The translations under genes and the position numbers were made by a program. From Glossina fuscipes (lineage: Eukaryota > Arthropoda > Insecta > Diptera > Glossinidae), in the NCBI RefSeq assembly GCF_014805625.2, contig NW_023998433.1, forward strand, positions 2,838,169 to 2,902,168: a DNA stretch of 64,000 nt. The letters are read 5' to 3'. Under the pieces are notes generated by a model that saw only the letters and a program-made list of their open reading frames with translations, did no database searches and was not told the origin of the DNA. Shown one piece after another: positions 35,500-48,799 of this stretch; position 1 is the stretch's first letter, and every line of letters begins with the position of its first letter.

Positions 35500-36365
35500 T
35501 TATTGACTTGAGTTGAGAACTTGTGATTCTGGGGGATTTAGTTTATTAGATTTTGGCATACGTGTTGTTGTTTTAATTTTTTCAATATTTGTTTTGATTT
35601 TTTCAATATTATCTTTGGCGGGCAATGGATCTGGTTTCGCAATGTAATTTTCGCTTGATGGTAGAACAGGTCTTTCATTGGAAGGAGTTGGAACTAAAGG
35701 CTTATAAGTCTCGATTTGCGAGGTGACAGCAGCGTCGGTATTACTTTTGTCAATTCTTTGGGTTCCAGATGGATTAATATCCCGGTACTTGCGTCGCGCT
35801 TCCTCCATGCTAGAATAATTTTCTATTTTGGTTTTTAGAATTTCACGCATTTGTATAAAACGTGGGCATTGTTCGTCTAACGCCGAGTATTGATCATTGC
35901 AATTTAAGCAGAAGCTACGCATACAGCTTGAAGCTTGTAGAGGAAGACCGCAGTTAGCACAAAATGGAGCAGTGGTGCATCTTTTTGCCGTATGACCCAG
36001 GCGTTGGCAGTTTTTACATATCATCGGATTTGGAAGGTAGAGTTCTACTCTACATTTATATCAAGCTACATCAACAATTGACGGTAGCCGATAGCGGTGA
36101 AAAGTCAAAATAATGCTTCCTGTAGGGGAGCGGGTTTTTCTATCGTCATTTAATTTGGTAAATTTATAGATTTTCCTTAACTGCCCGTTTCGGGAACAAT
36201 TTCATCTTCCGGCACATGCTTTAAGCATGGGGCATAAACCACGCCTTTAACCGAGTTCAGTTTTTCATGCACTTTAATGAAAATAGCATATAAATTAGCT
36301 AATGATTTCGATTTTATGAGCTTTTCAGTTTCGCGCGGGTTCCCAGCGTGGACAAGTAAGCTCAA
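35500..36365 (-). pseudogene. I-clade ORF1 (gag-like nucleic-acid-binding protein) remnant
   Basis: ORF1 proteins of I-type LINEs coat the element RNA. The N-terminal part (36177-36365) reads VHAGNPRETEKLIKSKSLAN and then stops. The continuing part, in another frame, reads IILTFHRYRLPS, has an in-frame TGA at 36061-36063, and continues as LYLPNPMICKNCQRLGHTAKRC. That CCHC knuckle is followed by two further Cys-rich knuckles (CANCGLPLQASSC; CLNCNDQY). The C-terminal linker has a short duplication, NIEKIKTNIEKIKT. A frameshift near 36178 and the stop disable the gene. The start codon of the original ORF is not identifiable. Confidence 0.85.
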
Positions 36366-37816
36366 TCTCTTTCGTTATAAGTGAATAAATCAATTTTAAA
36401 ATATTTTTGGTTTGTAGGTAGTTTTGCGCTGTTAATTTTCTTTATTAAAAACAACTTCGCTCCATAACGTCGCGCTAAAGTTGTTGAGTTTTATAAAGAA
36501 AATCATCAATACATTACTTATAAGCAAGATTCAAGCATAATGCGGGGAAGACCAAAACAACTCATACGTACACTGCACTCATATCAAATTATTCACATTG
36601 GCTATAGTAGTAGTAAGTAAAATATTTAAAATTGCTATTTGAGAGAAATGATTGTCAAAACCATTTGTTGACTAAAACAAGCACATTTGCGTATAAATTA
36701 CCATAATAAACATGAAAAGATTAAAGGACAAGAAAGTAAGAAAGCTACCGTTGTCAAACCATTGATATTCTCTATTCCAACAGCATTAGTGACCAGTAAG
36801 AGTGTCCACAAGCCAAAAGACCAACTTTTAACACAAATAACTGACTAAACCAAAAGACGAATCCACGTTTCCCACTGCTCGTATACTTTTGATATAAATA
36901 TGTATGATCTTTCGATAATTCCGTTTAAAGAAAATTCCGTGGAAAGAAAAGGAAGCGTTTATTACTTCGAACAGTAAATAATGGAGAAAACAATTCAGAA
37001 TTCAATAAGAATTACGCGTCGGATTAAGTAGATGTAATGTATTATAAATTGTCAAAGAAATGGATGTATTCAAGATGATTTTAAAGCTAACGGCTTGACC
37101 AGATTAATAAAAGTGTACCACTCATGGGAAAATAGAATACAAGATATACAGATGGCTGAAACGCCAATGTTATACTGTTTTCGTCTGTGCTTGCCTTTAT
37201 TAAGTTGAATTCTTTAAACAAACATATGTTTCGTTGTACTAAGCAAATGGTGCGCAATGAGAAAGTGAAATCAAGTCCCCTCGCTTTTAGGAAGTATTTG
37301 TAAATGTTACGCACAGAATAGATCCCTGAGGCATTCCGCAACTTATCAATAAATATAAATTGGTTATCGATCCATAATTTTTCATTTTTCTTTCTGTTCT
37401 TTTTGTTTTTTGTTTTTGCTTCAAAAAATTTTGCATAAAAGCAAATAAGAACTTTATTTATCGCAGATCTTTTATTTTTGGGAAACTTTCCTATATATAA
37501 TGCATATTTTATATTCCTTAAGGTAATTAAATATGCATATTCCTTTTTTCTTTTTTTATTTGATAAACTTTTCTATCAAATCAAATACACGTACACACAT
37601 GCATGCATTTATTGAGGCAAGAATGAAACAAGTAAAAAAGTTCTTCCCAAGTACTCATATAAAAACAATTTACATATATCTGATGCGAGAGTTGAGTTGA
37701 ACATTATATGGAAGACTTTCGCACAACAACAAGAGTAACATAAACGGGCAGCTGGCAATATACTGGTACGTTGGTTTATATCTATGCATATGTGCGATGT
37801 TCGTGACACCCATCAA

Positions 37817-37822
<6 letters not shown>

Positions 37823-37857
<35 letters not shown>

Positions 37858-37915
37858 AATATATAAATATATATATAAATGTGTTTAAACAGCAGCCAGA
37901 TAACCCACACCATGT

Positions 37916-37950
<35 letters not shown>
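37823..37950. repeat. Paired (AT)n microsatellites
   Basis: Two AT tracts of roughly 30 bp (about 37823-37855 and 37920-37950) separated by about 65 bp of mixed sequence. They create spurious Tyr/Ile-rich reading frames on the minus strand. Confidence 0.9.
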
Positions 37951-37960
<10 letters not shown>

Positions 37961-39054
37961 ATACATATATATATGAAGGCATCCGCTTTTATGTATAAAA
38001 GTAATAAGAGAGTAGATGTAAACAATATTGAGAAAAAATTGTTTAAGGAAAAAAGTTTCTTTAGACAATTTCTGGCACTTTAAGACACAATTTCCTTTTG
38101 GATTCCAAAAAGATCGAGAAAAATTTATATATGTAAATAAACCGTAAGGAAAAACCTAAAAAAAACAGGAAACAAAAACCGCACGTAAAAGCGTAAAATA
38201 GTTGTGGGTGATAGAGAATTTAGTGACTGTTGTTGTTGTTTGCCATTCTTTCAGTAACTTGTAGCGAGAAAGTGTTTTTTTTTTTATTTTTTTTTTTTTA
38301 TTTTTTTTTTTTTATTTTGGTTATGCCTCTTAATGGCAGATGACAAGTGCATCAGGTGTGTTTGAGGACGAAGGAAGAAAACCTTGACAAAAATAAATGA
38401 AAAAAACTGTTCAGTAAAAGACACGAATTGTTGTCGTCTTTCTTGTCCTTGCCGTATTTCCTTTTTTTTTTGTTATTCCGGGTCGTATAGTTTGTCCCCA
38501 GAATCGCACGTACAGATTGAGCGTTGACAATTTGGAAAGTTTTTTCTGTTTCTCCCCAATTGTTGATCCTGCTGTGGCAGTTTGTTGAAGCTTTTTTCCA
38601 TTTTTATAGATTTTTATGATTTTAAAAATGTTGCACGTTCGACACGTTAAAATAACACCGAAATATCCTTAAAAAAATATCATGCCGTTGCCTGCGCCTT
38701 TTTGTATGATATTAGCCTGGGGCGTTGAAAGAAAGTGAGATAAGATATTGCGAGCAAGTAGCAGACCGGGGGAAAACGTGTTCCATAGAGATAAACTTGT
38801 GGTACCAGTTATGTAATGCATGTACAGTTTTTTTGTACGTTTTTTCACTTTGTTTCTAATTTATCATTTATTTTTTTTTTAGGAGGAATTATCTCAAGTG
38901 TTAACGATGAGCTAAAAGTGTAGAAGTGGTTGAGGTTTACGAAATTTTTTTTTCCTCAGCGTATGCAAAATCCTGTTTACCCTTTTAGTTTCCATAAGAT
39001 TTGCTAAGGACATGTATCGAAACATGTTTCCACGCACCCACACGCACACATACG

Positions 39055-39090
<36 letters not shown>

Positions 39091-39732
39091 TAAGTATATA
39101 CGCCTATATATCATCATGGTCTCCCTCTCTTTCTTATTCGCTTTGTGATTACGCCTCGTTTCGTTTTCTTTTCCTTTCCCTTCTTGCATACATGTCGTAT
39201 GTATGTAGACGTAAAAGAAGCTGCTTTGTGCCTTCGTTTCTTCAATAGTTGTGCGGAAAAAGTATTTTTGCAGGCGACAGCCTTTTAACGGTAATTTGTA
39301 GGCATTTCCCGTTGATGACGGAAGTTACTTTTTAGGTAATAATGGCATATTTGAAATTTCCTACTGGTGTTGAATTCACACACACACGAACAGCATCTAC
39401 AACCAAAGTAACACTAAATAGTTTTACATACTTTGAAATATTGTTCTTAAAGCAAAAAATGCAAAAGAAAACAGGAGAAAAATCAAAATATCAAACAAGA
39501 AAAGAAAAATTGTAATAACTTCAAAATTCTAATTCCACCTAGTCTTTATATCAACTGAAAAAATGTCTTTTATAAAATTCCATAAAGTCAAATTCCTTAG
39601 GGATAAGTTTTCATCTTTCTGAAGCTAGCCAACCAACCGCATTTACAAACTCTCGCTAATTAATTTTTAATTAGTCTTAAAGTATTTCTCGTTTAATTTA
39701 GCTATTGTATGCACGTTCATTCTTGTTTCTGT

Positions 39733-39736
<4 letters not shown>

Positions 39737-39769
<33 letters not shown>
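39737..39769. repeat. (CT)n microsatellite
   Basis: Uninterrupted CT tract of about 33 bp. Confidence 0.95.
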
Positions 39770-39771
<2 letters not shown>

Positions 39772-41004
39772 ACGTCAGTAAAATTATGGTTAATCCCCGA
39801 CCTTCTTTCGCCGGTAAACAGCCAGTGTCCTATACTCAGTGATATTTGCTGGGATTTGTAGGGAAAAACTTTTAATGTTTTTGTTTTTCTTCATTCCACT
39901 GATGCAATAGTTTCATGCCATGTTAGACACAATAACTTTTTCACTAAGACGGAATATCTAGAAGAAACATACGCAACAACAACTGTGCAAGTTACTCATC
40001 TTCCTTTTTTCTTCTTCTTCATCTTAAAGTTTTTCATACGGGTTACTTCAAATATTGGTTAAAAGTTTATTTGAATAGCAGCGTTGTTCGAGTTATTTGC
40101 TTACCAAGGGCTGAGTGATGAAATCTTAGTTAGTTTGTCAAGCGGGTAGAATAGTTGCGAACGGTTATATTGTATTTCTTCACTTTTCATGGATATTTAA
40201 AGAATTTTACGTGGTTGAAACTTCTGAAAATAATACCCTCAGATAATTATCGTAATTTGTGAGTTACTTTTATTTTACCTCAACTAAATGATAATCTTCT
40301 TCTCGCTATATATATATATATATATACACTTACTTCCATTGAAACCACGAAACATATACAGCCGGTAATATATCAAAACATAGAGCAATAAGGACGAGAA
40401 AATTTTGTAAACCAGGTTATGATAGGTAAAATATAATAAAAAATGACAATTATATGGGATATTATAACATGATAAAGTTGTAAACGTTTTGACATAGTTA
40501 ATACGAAAGAAATATTTATCAAAACCGTATACGATCTTGCGAAATATTGTGGAAGATTTAAAACAGCTTTTATGTATGTGAGTGACATCCTGTAATTTCA
40601 GTGGATACATTTTCTATTACTTACGTAAATTGTTAGGGGTTGTTTGGAATTTACCCCGAGCTTAGCTGGCATTGCAAACCTTTTACTTATTTTACCTATT
40701 GCACAGCTGATTATGAGTGAATCACACGCATCTTTAGATTTACATCATCATCTACAGTCATCAGCTAAGTGTATGATATAAATAAGTAGTAATTACAGTT
40801 TGCTTTTTAGTTCAAACTAATCTAAGTCAGCACGTCAATCCTGATCATGTACAGATCGTGTACAGAATTAATGCATCTTTTATGCATATACCAGACCAAA
40901 TCAAATAACCAAATGAATGCAATAGAAAGGAAACTTGATCACCTCTGATTTCTCTTCACTTCACTTACGTTAAACAAGTAAAAATATCATAGATAGGCAA
41001 AGCC

Positions 41005-42480
41005 GACAATTAAATGCTATAGACCACTTTGCTTAGTACAGTTGTACACTCGTTTAAGTAACAATATAAAATTTTCATGACTGCTTGCATACTGGAGGAT
41101 TCCCAAAACATCAAATGGTGTGATCCAAATTTAGCAAAACTAGATTATTGAGAGTGAGATCTGAAAAATAGAATAATCAAATTTTTCATAAAAATTTAAA
41201 ATGTCGAACTATTATTATTCAGCTAGTTTTGTTACAAAATTTTGAAAATTTTGAAATCTTTACCCATTTTAGGAGTGGTCGAAAAGCGGACCGATCCGAA
41301 TCATTCCCAAGAACGTTCGTCCTTGGGTCAAGACACATCAGTGTACCAAATTTTATCGAAATATCTTAAAAAGTGCGACCCGTGCAGCTGGCATGTAAGC
41401 CGACCGACAGAAAAGCTTAGATTTATTCGGAAAATAATTCGGCATCGATTGGTGTAATAAAAGGTGGGTCTAGGTGGGAAGTCCTCCTTCTTAATGTTAC
41501 GTGCGTCCACACAAACTTAATATAGCCTATAGTAGGGTAAGTGGTGCGGGATATAAAATTTAACTAAGACGGATTTTTAGAACCACCAATATTTAACAAA
41601 CAAAATATATATAAATATATTTGCGTCACAATCATTCCTTTGTTGTATTAAGTGATTTTTTTAAGTAGGTAATGGTAAGTACTTAACTTTTCAGATATGT
41701 AAAAGTGGGCGTTGTTGTTGAAAGTTAGCTTTATATAGCAAAAAGATTCAATTTTTAATATTTCATGGTAAAAAAAGTTGCCGAAAGAAGGATTTATTGC
41801 CAAAAACAAAATCAGCTCTACCAGTTTTGGCCCACGTGGACTCGGGTTTTAAAATCTTTCCCATAAAGGGTTGGCATGAAAAGGAAGGATTTACATGCGA
41901 ACATGATACGATTTTTGATATTTTATGATGACAAGTAATATTGCTATAGTTAGCCACGGTGTACTATTAAACACCCTACATCGCTTCGTTTATCCATATA
42001 ACAACTTTTCGAAATTAAGCGTTATATGAGGAATAGTCGAGAACGTAATCCGACCCGAAGTATTTTTGATAGCGATCATTTTTGAGCCAAAATCCGTCCG
42101 TGTACCAAATTTCAACAAAATATCTGAAAAATTTCGAACCGATAAGCTAAACACAAGAATGCATAAAAAGACGTCAGACGAACAGACAGACAAGCTTAAA
42201 TAGTAAAAGGTGGGTCTATCTCAAGTCTCTTGGGTGTACTTTTGTGCATAAAGCGTTTTTTAAATTGGGTGTAACATGCAGAGTGGCCGTCGAAATTTGT
42301 CAATCCATTCCATATGTAACAGCGCTCCTCGACGAATCAAACTTTTATCGAATCAGGCCGGAAATTGCGATAAAAATCAGAGGCGAAAAAGGCATGAGAA
42401 ATATTAGCAGACAGACGAACACACATACTTAAATCAGCTCAGAAAATTAGTCTAATTTGATTGCTATAATAAAAGTTTGT
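41005..42480. repeat. Cluster of second dispersed repeat family (at least three units)
   Basis: Units recur with the same landmarks: 'aaatgctatagaccac' or 'accctacatcgcttcg'; 'gatccgaatc' or 'ccgacccgaag'; 'gtgtaccaaattt' (41341 and 42102); 'aaatatct-aaaa'; a GACAGACA cluster; and 'aaaggtgggtct' (41462 and 42209). A third unit near 42240-42480 has 'cgaatcaggccgg' and 'cagacagacgaacacac'. The intervening 'aaagtgggcgttgttgttg' at about 41703 belongs to the same kind of element. No ORF is preserved; class unknown. Confidence 0.5.
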
Positions 42481-45400
42481 ACGCTTTAAGTCGTTCTGAC
42501 TTGTGCATACATCCTCATAAATTTGACATTACCTTACCATTTACACTTATCATTGTTGTGTAGCGCGTATAGACCGTGAAATACATTCGTCTACAAGTTT
42601 TGAACATACTTTTAATTAGATTTTATTAAAACGTAGTTTTATTCATTTGCTTACTTTCATTGATCTTCTCAGAGTCTTATGAATTGATAATTAAAAATTT
42701 ACCGCAACAACGTAAAGGAGAAATTAATTTATTATTTTTTTTTTTTAAGAAAAGTTGTTAGAAAAATATTTTCATTAAATTTAATTTATATAACATATAA
42801 GAGCAGATTAAGACTTTCAAGAAGGAAAAAAGCGAAGAATCATTGGAGACTTTCATAATTTCGTACTTGTGTAATGCAATATTTTTTTCTTTTGCTTTCT
42901 CTCGTTTCTCTTTAAAGTGATATGAAATAAAGTTAAACAATCAGAAATATATTCTCAAACTTGCACTCACACCCTGCTGGTTGTTGAGAGGTTAGTAAAC
43001 TTGTGATACATTCTTCAACTTATTCCATTTATATGTTGTGTACTGTATACGCACAAACGCACATACACAGCGCTGTAAATCTCTAGGCTAGAAAATGTCA
43101 AAAAGTTTTATGAACATAACCGTGAACTGAAGAAGTATTTGCCACTGTGCTAGCATTCTACGAAAGAAAAAATAAAGAAAAAGTGTAGAAAAAAGGGCAA
43201 ACATACCCGCAAACACACAGATTTTCGGATGATGTAATGGTGCTAGTTGTTACATGGTATTGATGTCGCTGCTTTCTCTTCTACACTTGTTGTTATTGCA
43301 TGTACTTGTTAAAAGACTGCCAGACCTTAAGGGGAACTAATAGTGCAGCGAACATTAGTATTAAAAATAAAAAAAAGTCTATAGAAATAAAAAAATAGCA
43401 CAATTACATCAGAGTTCGCACAACCAACGTTGACTCATGATTGTATGCATGCTGCACTTATAGATGCTAGTTATACAACTTACGATTTGAATGTATACGA
43501 TGATCAACTGCAGGTATATGCAGATGTATGTGCGAAATAAAATTGAAATATTGTAAATAGAAGTAAACAGCACTGCTCCTTACACTTGATGTTAAACATG
43601 TAAATTGTTAATTTGTTATTACTGTTTACTTTTACATGCCTGTACGTTTATATGTAGAGATGATTGTATAGCAGTAAACGATATCATTTGCTTGCCGAGA
43701 GTCTGGGGAATGTAACTATATTGTGTTTCTTGTTGTTATGTTACCGATGCATAATTGTTCGGTTAACAATTTTAGTTAAGAGCATTTAACAAACTGTATA
43801 TTTTGAGATGCTTCAAGTTACTCAGCCCCACACTGAACTTTTAACTGGAGTGAAGATAGCTCACCAAGATAGCCAGATTATTTGCGGTTATTATCTTCAC
43901 TAAAAATGTCTTTGCTAATCTACGATTGATCGCGAAATGGAAAATAAATATGTTAAATAAGTATTAAAATTAAATAATATTAGCAAACGTGCACATATAT
44001 AACTAACTAAGCTTCTATTTACGATCACAAAACCAAAAAAGTTATTGCTACTGAATTTCGTTCAAAATTACAAAAGAAACACTGAAACAATGCAATGTCC
44101 ACATCGTGTTATAACAATCACGTATAACCATTGTGCAACTATAGCTGTTTGATGTGTTCTGAAAAATGCTGAAACCTATAAGAAAAAACCCAACTTTATT
44201 ACGATGTCTCCTGACCATCACCGCCGAATTTGGCTCAAACCTTCCCACCCCATATACACAAGGCACTAAATTAATTATAAACAGTTTTAACGAATTCTCC
44301 CTGGTACGGATTCTTGATATATTTTAAAAGACGCTAAAACCTATCACCAAAAAAATCTAATTGGATTAGCATGCCCCACGTTCATCACCGCCAAATTCTT
44401 CTATTAAAGCATGTGAAAAATCTGCACTAAGGAAAATTCGTTACCATTTTTTATAAACACTTTATGTACTGTAACTTTTCACCAACCATATAAACGCACT
44501 ACGTGGCGAGAAATAACAATAAGTTTTTTTTTTCCACTTTTTATAATAAATCTGTACAATTTTTATTTATGCTTTTATTTTTGTTTAATTTTTCTCATCG
44601 TTTTGTTATTGTTTCAATATCGTTCAATTATCAATTACCTTACCGGAGGCGCGAACCAAGTGTGAAGATAGCCTAATATTTAGTAAAAACAAAAATGTGG
44701 GATATGTATAGTTGGCTAACTTCACGCCAGTAACGTTTATGCTTCGCTAAAAAATTATTTCTTTTCAACAATTCAGCGCAGAGTCGAATATATATGCAAC
44801 ACGAAACGGCACAACACAAAACAGCACAAGAGAACGCTATGCGTTAGAAATAACAGTAACAATAACAATAATGAGAATACAGTTCGAAAGCAATTTATAT
44901 TAAGCAAATAATTGTTAAAAGTAGAAAAGTTTGCATAAATTCTGTGAAGTCATTAATTTCCGTTAGGTAAGACTCCTGACAAATAAGTAAGCAACGTTTT
45001 GTTCCACAGTTGACTTTAATTTTTAAAAAATAAAAAGAAGAAAATCTAATAATTTTGAGTATAGTAAAAAAGCAAAGTTTCCGCTTATATTTATTTTTTC
45101 CGAGCAAAATGTTAATGGTTGGCTCTCGATTTTTAATAACAATTACCACAACATCTGCAAAGTGGTTCAACAACTTTCATACGCTCGCCATGATATGTTA
45201 GGTTAAAGTGAAGTGAAGACAATGTACGGCACTCAGAGACTTATCAATATTACTGTAACCGAAAACAATGCAATGCTTGTGACAGTGACATCAGCAAAGT
45301 CATTGAAACAAAACCGCAAAATATGTATACGTTATTTTAGTTATGTGTACGAGTGTATTAGCTTGTTCGTATAAGGCTACAAAATGAAGCCTAACACTCT

Positions 45401-46939
45401 CTTAATAATGTACGTATGTACGTATATACGTACATGTATACATTCATACATACATACATGGAGTTATAGGCTATAAACATGGATGGCATGACTGGCCGCC
45501 CCTCAGCATGATTAAAAGGCAAACGCTCATTAGGCTGAGATATAGCAAACTACGTAACTGTCGAGTGGCAGCGGCGGTCTCAGCGGCTTTGGCAGCAGGA
45601 TTCTAAACTAACATCCTACACACATAAACAAGAAATTTTCCAAGGCTTAAAATTTGAACATTCTCCTCTGAGCTCTCTCTTTGACAAAAGCGCACTTGCG
45701 ATAAATGTGGATATTGTAAATACATACTGACGCACGGACTCACACATTAAATAAACACATACATATGCATGCATAGACATCCACATGCGCGCGTATATAT
45801 GTATATATGTATATATATATATATCTATACGTATCTATATATGTATGCACGTTTATAGACAAGAACGACGTCCATGAATCTTGTGGCTACGCATATATTT
45901 GTGTTTGTGTTAATGACATTAGGTCCAGTTAACAAAACCGCAAAAAGTAACCACATAAATTTCTGAACAAAAAATATTATAGCAATTTACAAGATAATTT
46001 CTGTGTATGTGTATGTGTGTTTGTGTGTGTTTGTGATATATATGTGTATACATATACGCTTCGCTTTGGATGTTGTGACATCTAAACTTATTTGTACAAA
46101 TAGTGACGATGATAACGTTGGTTACGATAATGCTGATATTGTCGGTTGATGTTGTTAGTGTTGGTGCTGTTAGTGTTTCTGCTGTTGCTGTTCTTACCAT
46201 TATCGAGCAATGAGCAATGCACAACTCGTGATAGAAAGGCCTTTTCTAATTATATCAAAAATATAAGCTATAATGTTACGGGGCATTGAAACCTTTACTT
46301 TAATCGCTCTTTTGTATTGTACGTATTAATGTCGATGCGTTCATGTTTATGTTTTTACTAAACGTTTGTATGTTACGACCATTAAATTATGACTTTTCTC
46401 TTTTACAAATTGACTTAATGACGCTTTGGCGGTCTATTTCCGGCTGTATTTTGTCGGTTAACAGTAAATTGTGTGCACTTATACGCACAAACACGTGCAT
46501 ATCGTGTTTTTCTATTAAAGAAAAAGTTTAAAAAGAGTGAGCAAAAAACAACTCAATGTTTAACGGTTTCGGTCAACAGAATTGAGTTTGATCCCTGCGG
46601 TCACATAATGATGTGGTAACAGGACTCTTTTTACTCACTTTACATTCGTCCTGTTGATATATATATATATGTGTATATATCTATATATATATGTAGACAT
46701 ATTAATATAAATATATAAATCTGTATATTATAGATATATGTGTGTATAGACTTAAATAAAGTCAAATTGCGAACGTTTTGTATTCAATTGTTGAAATAAA
46801 AAGGGGGCTAGTTATTTTGGTCAAGAGTTTGCGTGGAAATGTAGGAAAATGTCTGGAAAAAAACGGCCTCAAGTGATTTGAGCACCGTTATACTCTTTAA
46901 TATTCTCGATCTGTGCACACTGCTTCCTACTGGTCAAAT
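42481..46939. other. AT-rich spacer with CA/TG repeats and a GC-richer island
   Basis: A diverged duplicated module lies at about 44160-44230 and 44330-44400 ('gctgaaacctat' and 'gctaaaacctat', each later followed by 'catcaccgcc'). A 20-bp perfect palindrome lies at 45416-45435. A GC-richer island spans 45485-45605 and contains 'gtggcagcggcggtctcagc'; it keeps a short minus-stop-free frame but has no homology. (TG)n lies at 46004-46035, and TATG repeats at 45790-45850 and 46660-46745. No gene is supported. Confidence 0.45.
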
Positions 46940-47930
46940 AACCTTTGAACTTTTGAGCAAGCCTTGGTGATGTTCCTAGTTGTGTTGCGAGAAACTGTGC
47001 TAACAATTTATACGTACCATTATATAAACTATGTAATCTATCGTTTGTTTGTGGATACTTTCCATTAAAGTGAAAAGAACTGTTTATTACTCCGCTTTTT
47101 AAAGAGTGCTCGTAAAACGAATATTATTAATTACTGGGGCATTGCGAGTGGAATTAAATTCACTTCCAAGCTATTTGACAAAACGGCAACAGATAAGTTA
47201 TTATCACAAAATTTTGCGAACATGTTTTTTTAATGAATATGTTGTAAAATGGATACTATATTATCTAATCCAATGGAGTCAACATGCATTATTTAATAAT
47301 GTATCCTCTAAAGAAGTCGCGGTCCATTCAAGAGTTCTTCAAGAGAGTCTTGCCATGTTCTTGGTCCTGTTTTGTTTGTCTTGTTTATGAAAGGCTTACC
47401 AAATGTCATAAAACTTTCTCGACTTTTAATCTATCCTGATGATTTGTCCACAAGTCGAGTAATAATTAAGGCCACATCTACCTTCAGGGGGATTTCGACA
47501 ATGTGTACAAGTGATGCTTTGCTAATTTAATGCCTTTAAATATTAACAAATGTAAACAAGTGGTTTTTTACCGGATCAATGCCTTCAATACATCGTATAA
47601 AACCGATAGTATGCAAATTGATAAACCAGACTCAATTACTGATCTCAGAATTGTGTTTGGTAGAAAACTGCCTTTCTGTACACAAGGATTTATTACCATC
47701 AACAAAGCAAAAACAAATTTGACTTTATCAAGCGCTAGACCAAAGATTTTCGCTATGCTTACGATACTCTGGTGACATCTATTCTGGAATACGGGGTATA
47801 CTGTCTTTACCGTAAATAAATTTAGTCCGTATAAAACACTTCCCACTGTTTTGTTTGCGGTGTTTGCCTTGGAATTCTCTCATCCGACACTGAAGCCTAT
47901 TTTAAGATTGCTGATAATGTGTTATTCAAA
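46940..47930 (+). pseudogene. Heavily decayed Jockey-type reverse transcriptase
   Basis: Pieced across frames this follows the same order as the RT at 24889-26790. ASLGDVPSCVARN (near 46960-47000) leads to LCNLSFVCGYFPL-stop. Then come VVKWILYYL and ALFNNVSSKEVAVHSRVLQ (47230-47345, motif B region), DLPNVIKLSRLLIYPDDL (motif C with Ala changed to Pro, near 47400-47450), YLQGDFDNVYK-stop-CFANLMPLNINKCKQVVF (47490-47570), and TKDFRYAYDTLVTSILEYGV in the thumb region (about 47735-47795). Many stops and frameshifts make it much older than the copy at 24010. Ends are estimates; a 13-base A run near 47928 may mark the 3' side. Confidence 0.8.
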
Positions 47931-48354
47931 AAAAAAAAAATGAAATATATTTCAAGGGCTTTGCCTTCATGAATAAATATCAATTTTAAAAAGAAAAATG
48001 GATTTTTCGTTCTTAAGCAAGAAAGTTAAGCAGCATGGAATTCTATAAAATTTATTTAAGAAACTTTTGGTATAAGTTGCTCGCGCTATAGAAAAATTGA
48101 ATTTACATTGTATTCGATTTAGGCATGGATGCAGGGCTAAAAAATCAAGTAAATTTCAAATTCAAAATGCATTAAAAGAAATATGGGGCGATGCTCAAAT
48201 TATTTCTAACGTCTGCTGTTTGCAAATGGAAAATTTCGCTTTTCGTACGATAAACACGTATACACGCGGTATTCTTTATGTGATCATTACATATGCTATT
48301 GCATATTTCTTATACTCGGAAATTGTATAGCTTTTCGTACATAGACAACAAATA

Positions 48355-48740
48355 AAAGCATTATAGTGGAACACGGCCATTAAATGCCATACGCCGCCTC
48401 GCTTAATACAGTTCTTCATATGACATTTTTAAAAAAATTACGTTCGATGTAAAGTCTTTAAGAAAAAAGTTAAATCTCAATGCAAAAGCCGTAAAAGCCG
48501 TAGGAGTACCATATTTCAACACAATATTTTAAAAATTTTGGCCTGTAGGTTGAAGATAAGAATGCATGGACAAACGTCAGACCAACAGACGGACAGATAC
48601 GTTTAGATCGATGCAGCAAATGATTCAGAAACGACGGTAATATATAATAAAAAATCAGGTCTCTTAAGTCCTCCTCGGTGTTGCGTACATTCGCATAAAT
48701 TTAATGTACCCTTGTGCTGGAAGTGATGTAGGATATAAAA
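48355..48740. repeat. Second dispersed repeat family, single unit
   Basis: The copy starts around 'gtggaacacggccattaaat', with 'catacgccgcctcgc', 'accatatttcaacacaatat', 'gaccaacagacggacagata' and 'catcgcata'-type end blocks, matching 10955-11270 and 41005-42260. It sits directly before an INE-1-like copy. Confidence 0.5.
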
Positions 48741-48799
48741 AACCGAAAGACGTAGCAAATTCCCAATTTTTCATTTTACTTTCAAAATAAAATAAAAAA

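Larger units (their letters stand above)
32007..36430 (-). mobile_element. I-clade non-LTR retrotransposon
   Basis: Reading on the minus strand, the order is gag-like ORF1 with zinc knuckles, AP endonuclease, reverse transcriptase, an RNase H N-terminal part, a CxxxxxxKxILxDC-type C-terminal segment, a short 3' UTR with a T tract and a TAA-type tail at 32007-32030. The presence of RNase H and a TAA tail places it in the I group rather than Jockey. The 5' end (near 36430) is approximate because the gag N-terminus is degraded. The copy is about 4.4 kb against the roughly 5.4 kb of the Drosophila I element; one loss is an internal deletion in RNase H. A truncated relative is at 20916-21116. Confidence 0.9.
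36431..41004. other. AT-rich sequence with many simple repeats; no gene supported
   Basis: Simple repeats: (TA)n at about 37823-37855 and 37920-37950; a T-rich tandem of roughly 14-base 'T-run plus A' units at 38275-38318; (TA)n at 39059-39087; (CT)n at 39737-39769; (TA)n at 40307-40326. Minus-strand frames rich in YIYI over these tracts are repeat artefacts. About 38480-38810 has more balanced composition, but no family could be recognised there in any frame. Confidence 0.5.

Noticed and set aside
37670..38068. 132-codon minus-strand frame rich in YIYI
   Set aside because: Translation of TA microsatellites.
39004..39248. Frames on both strands over a TA tract
   Set aside because: Repeat artefacts; no domain.
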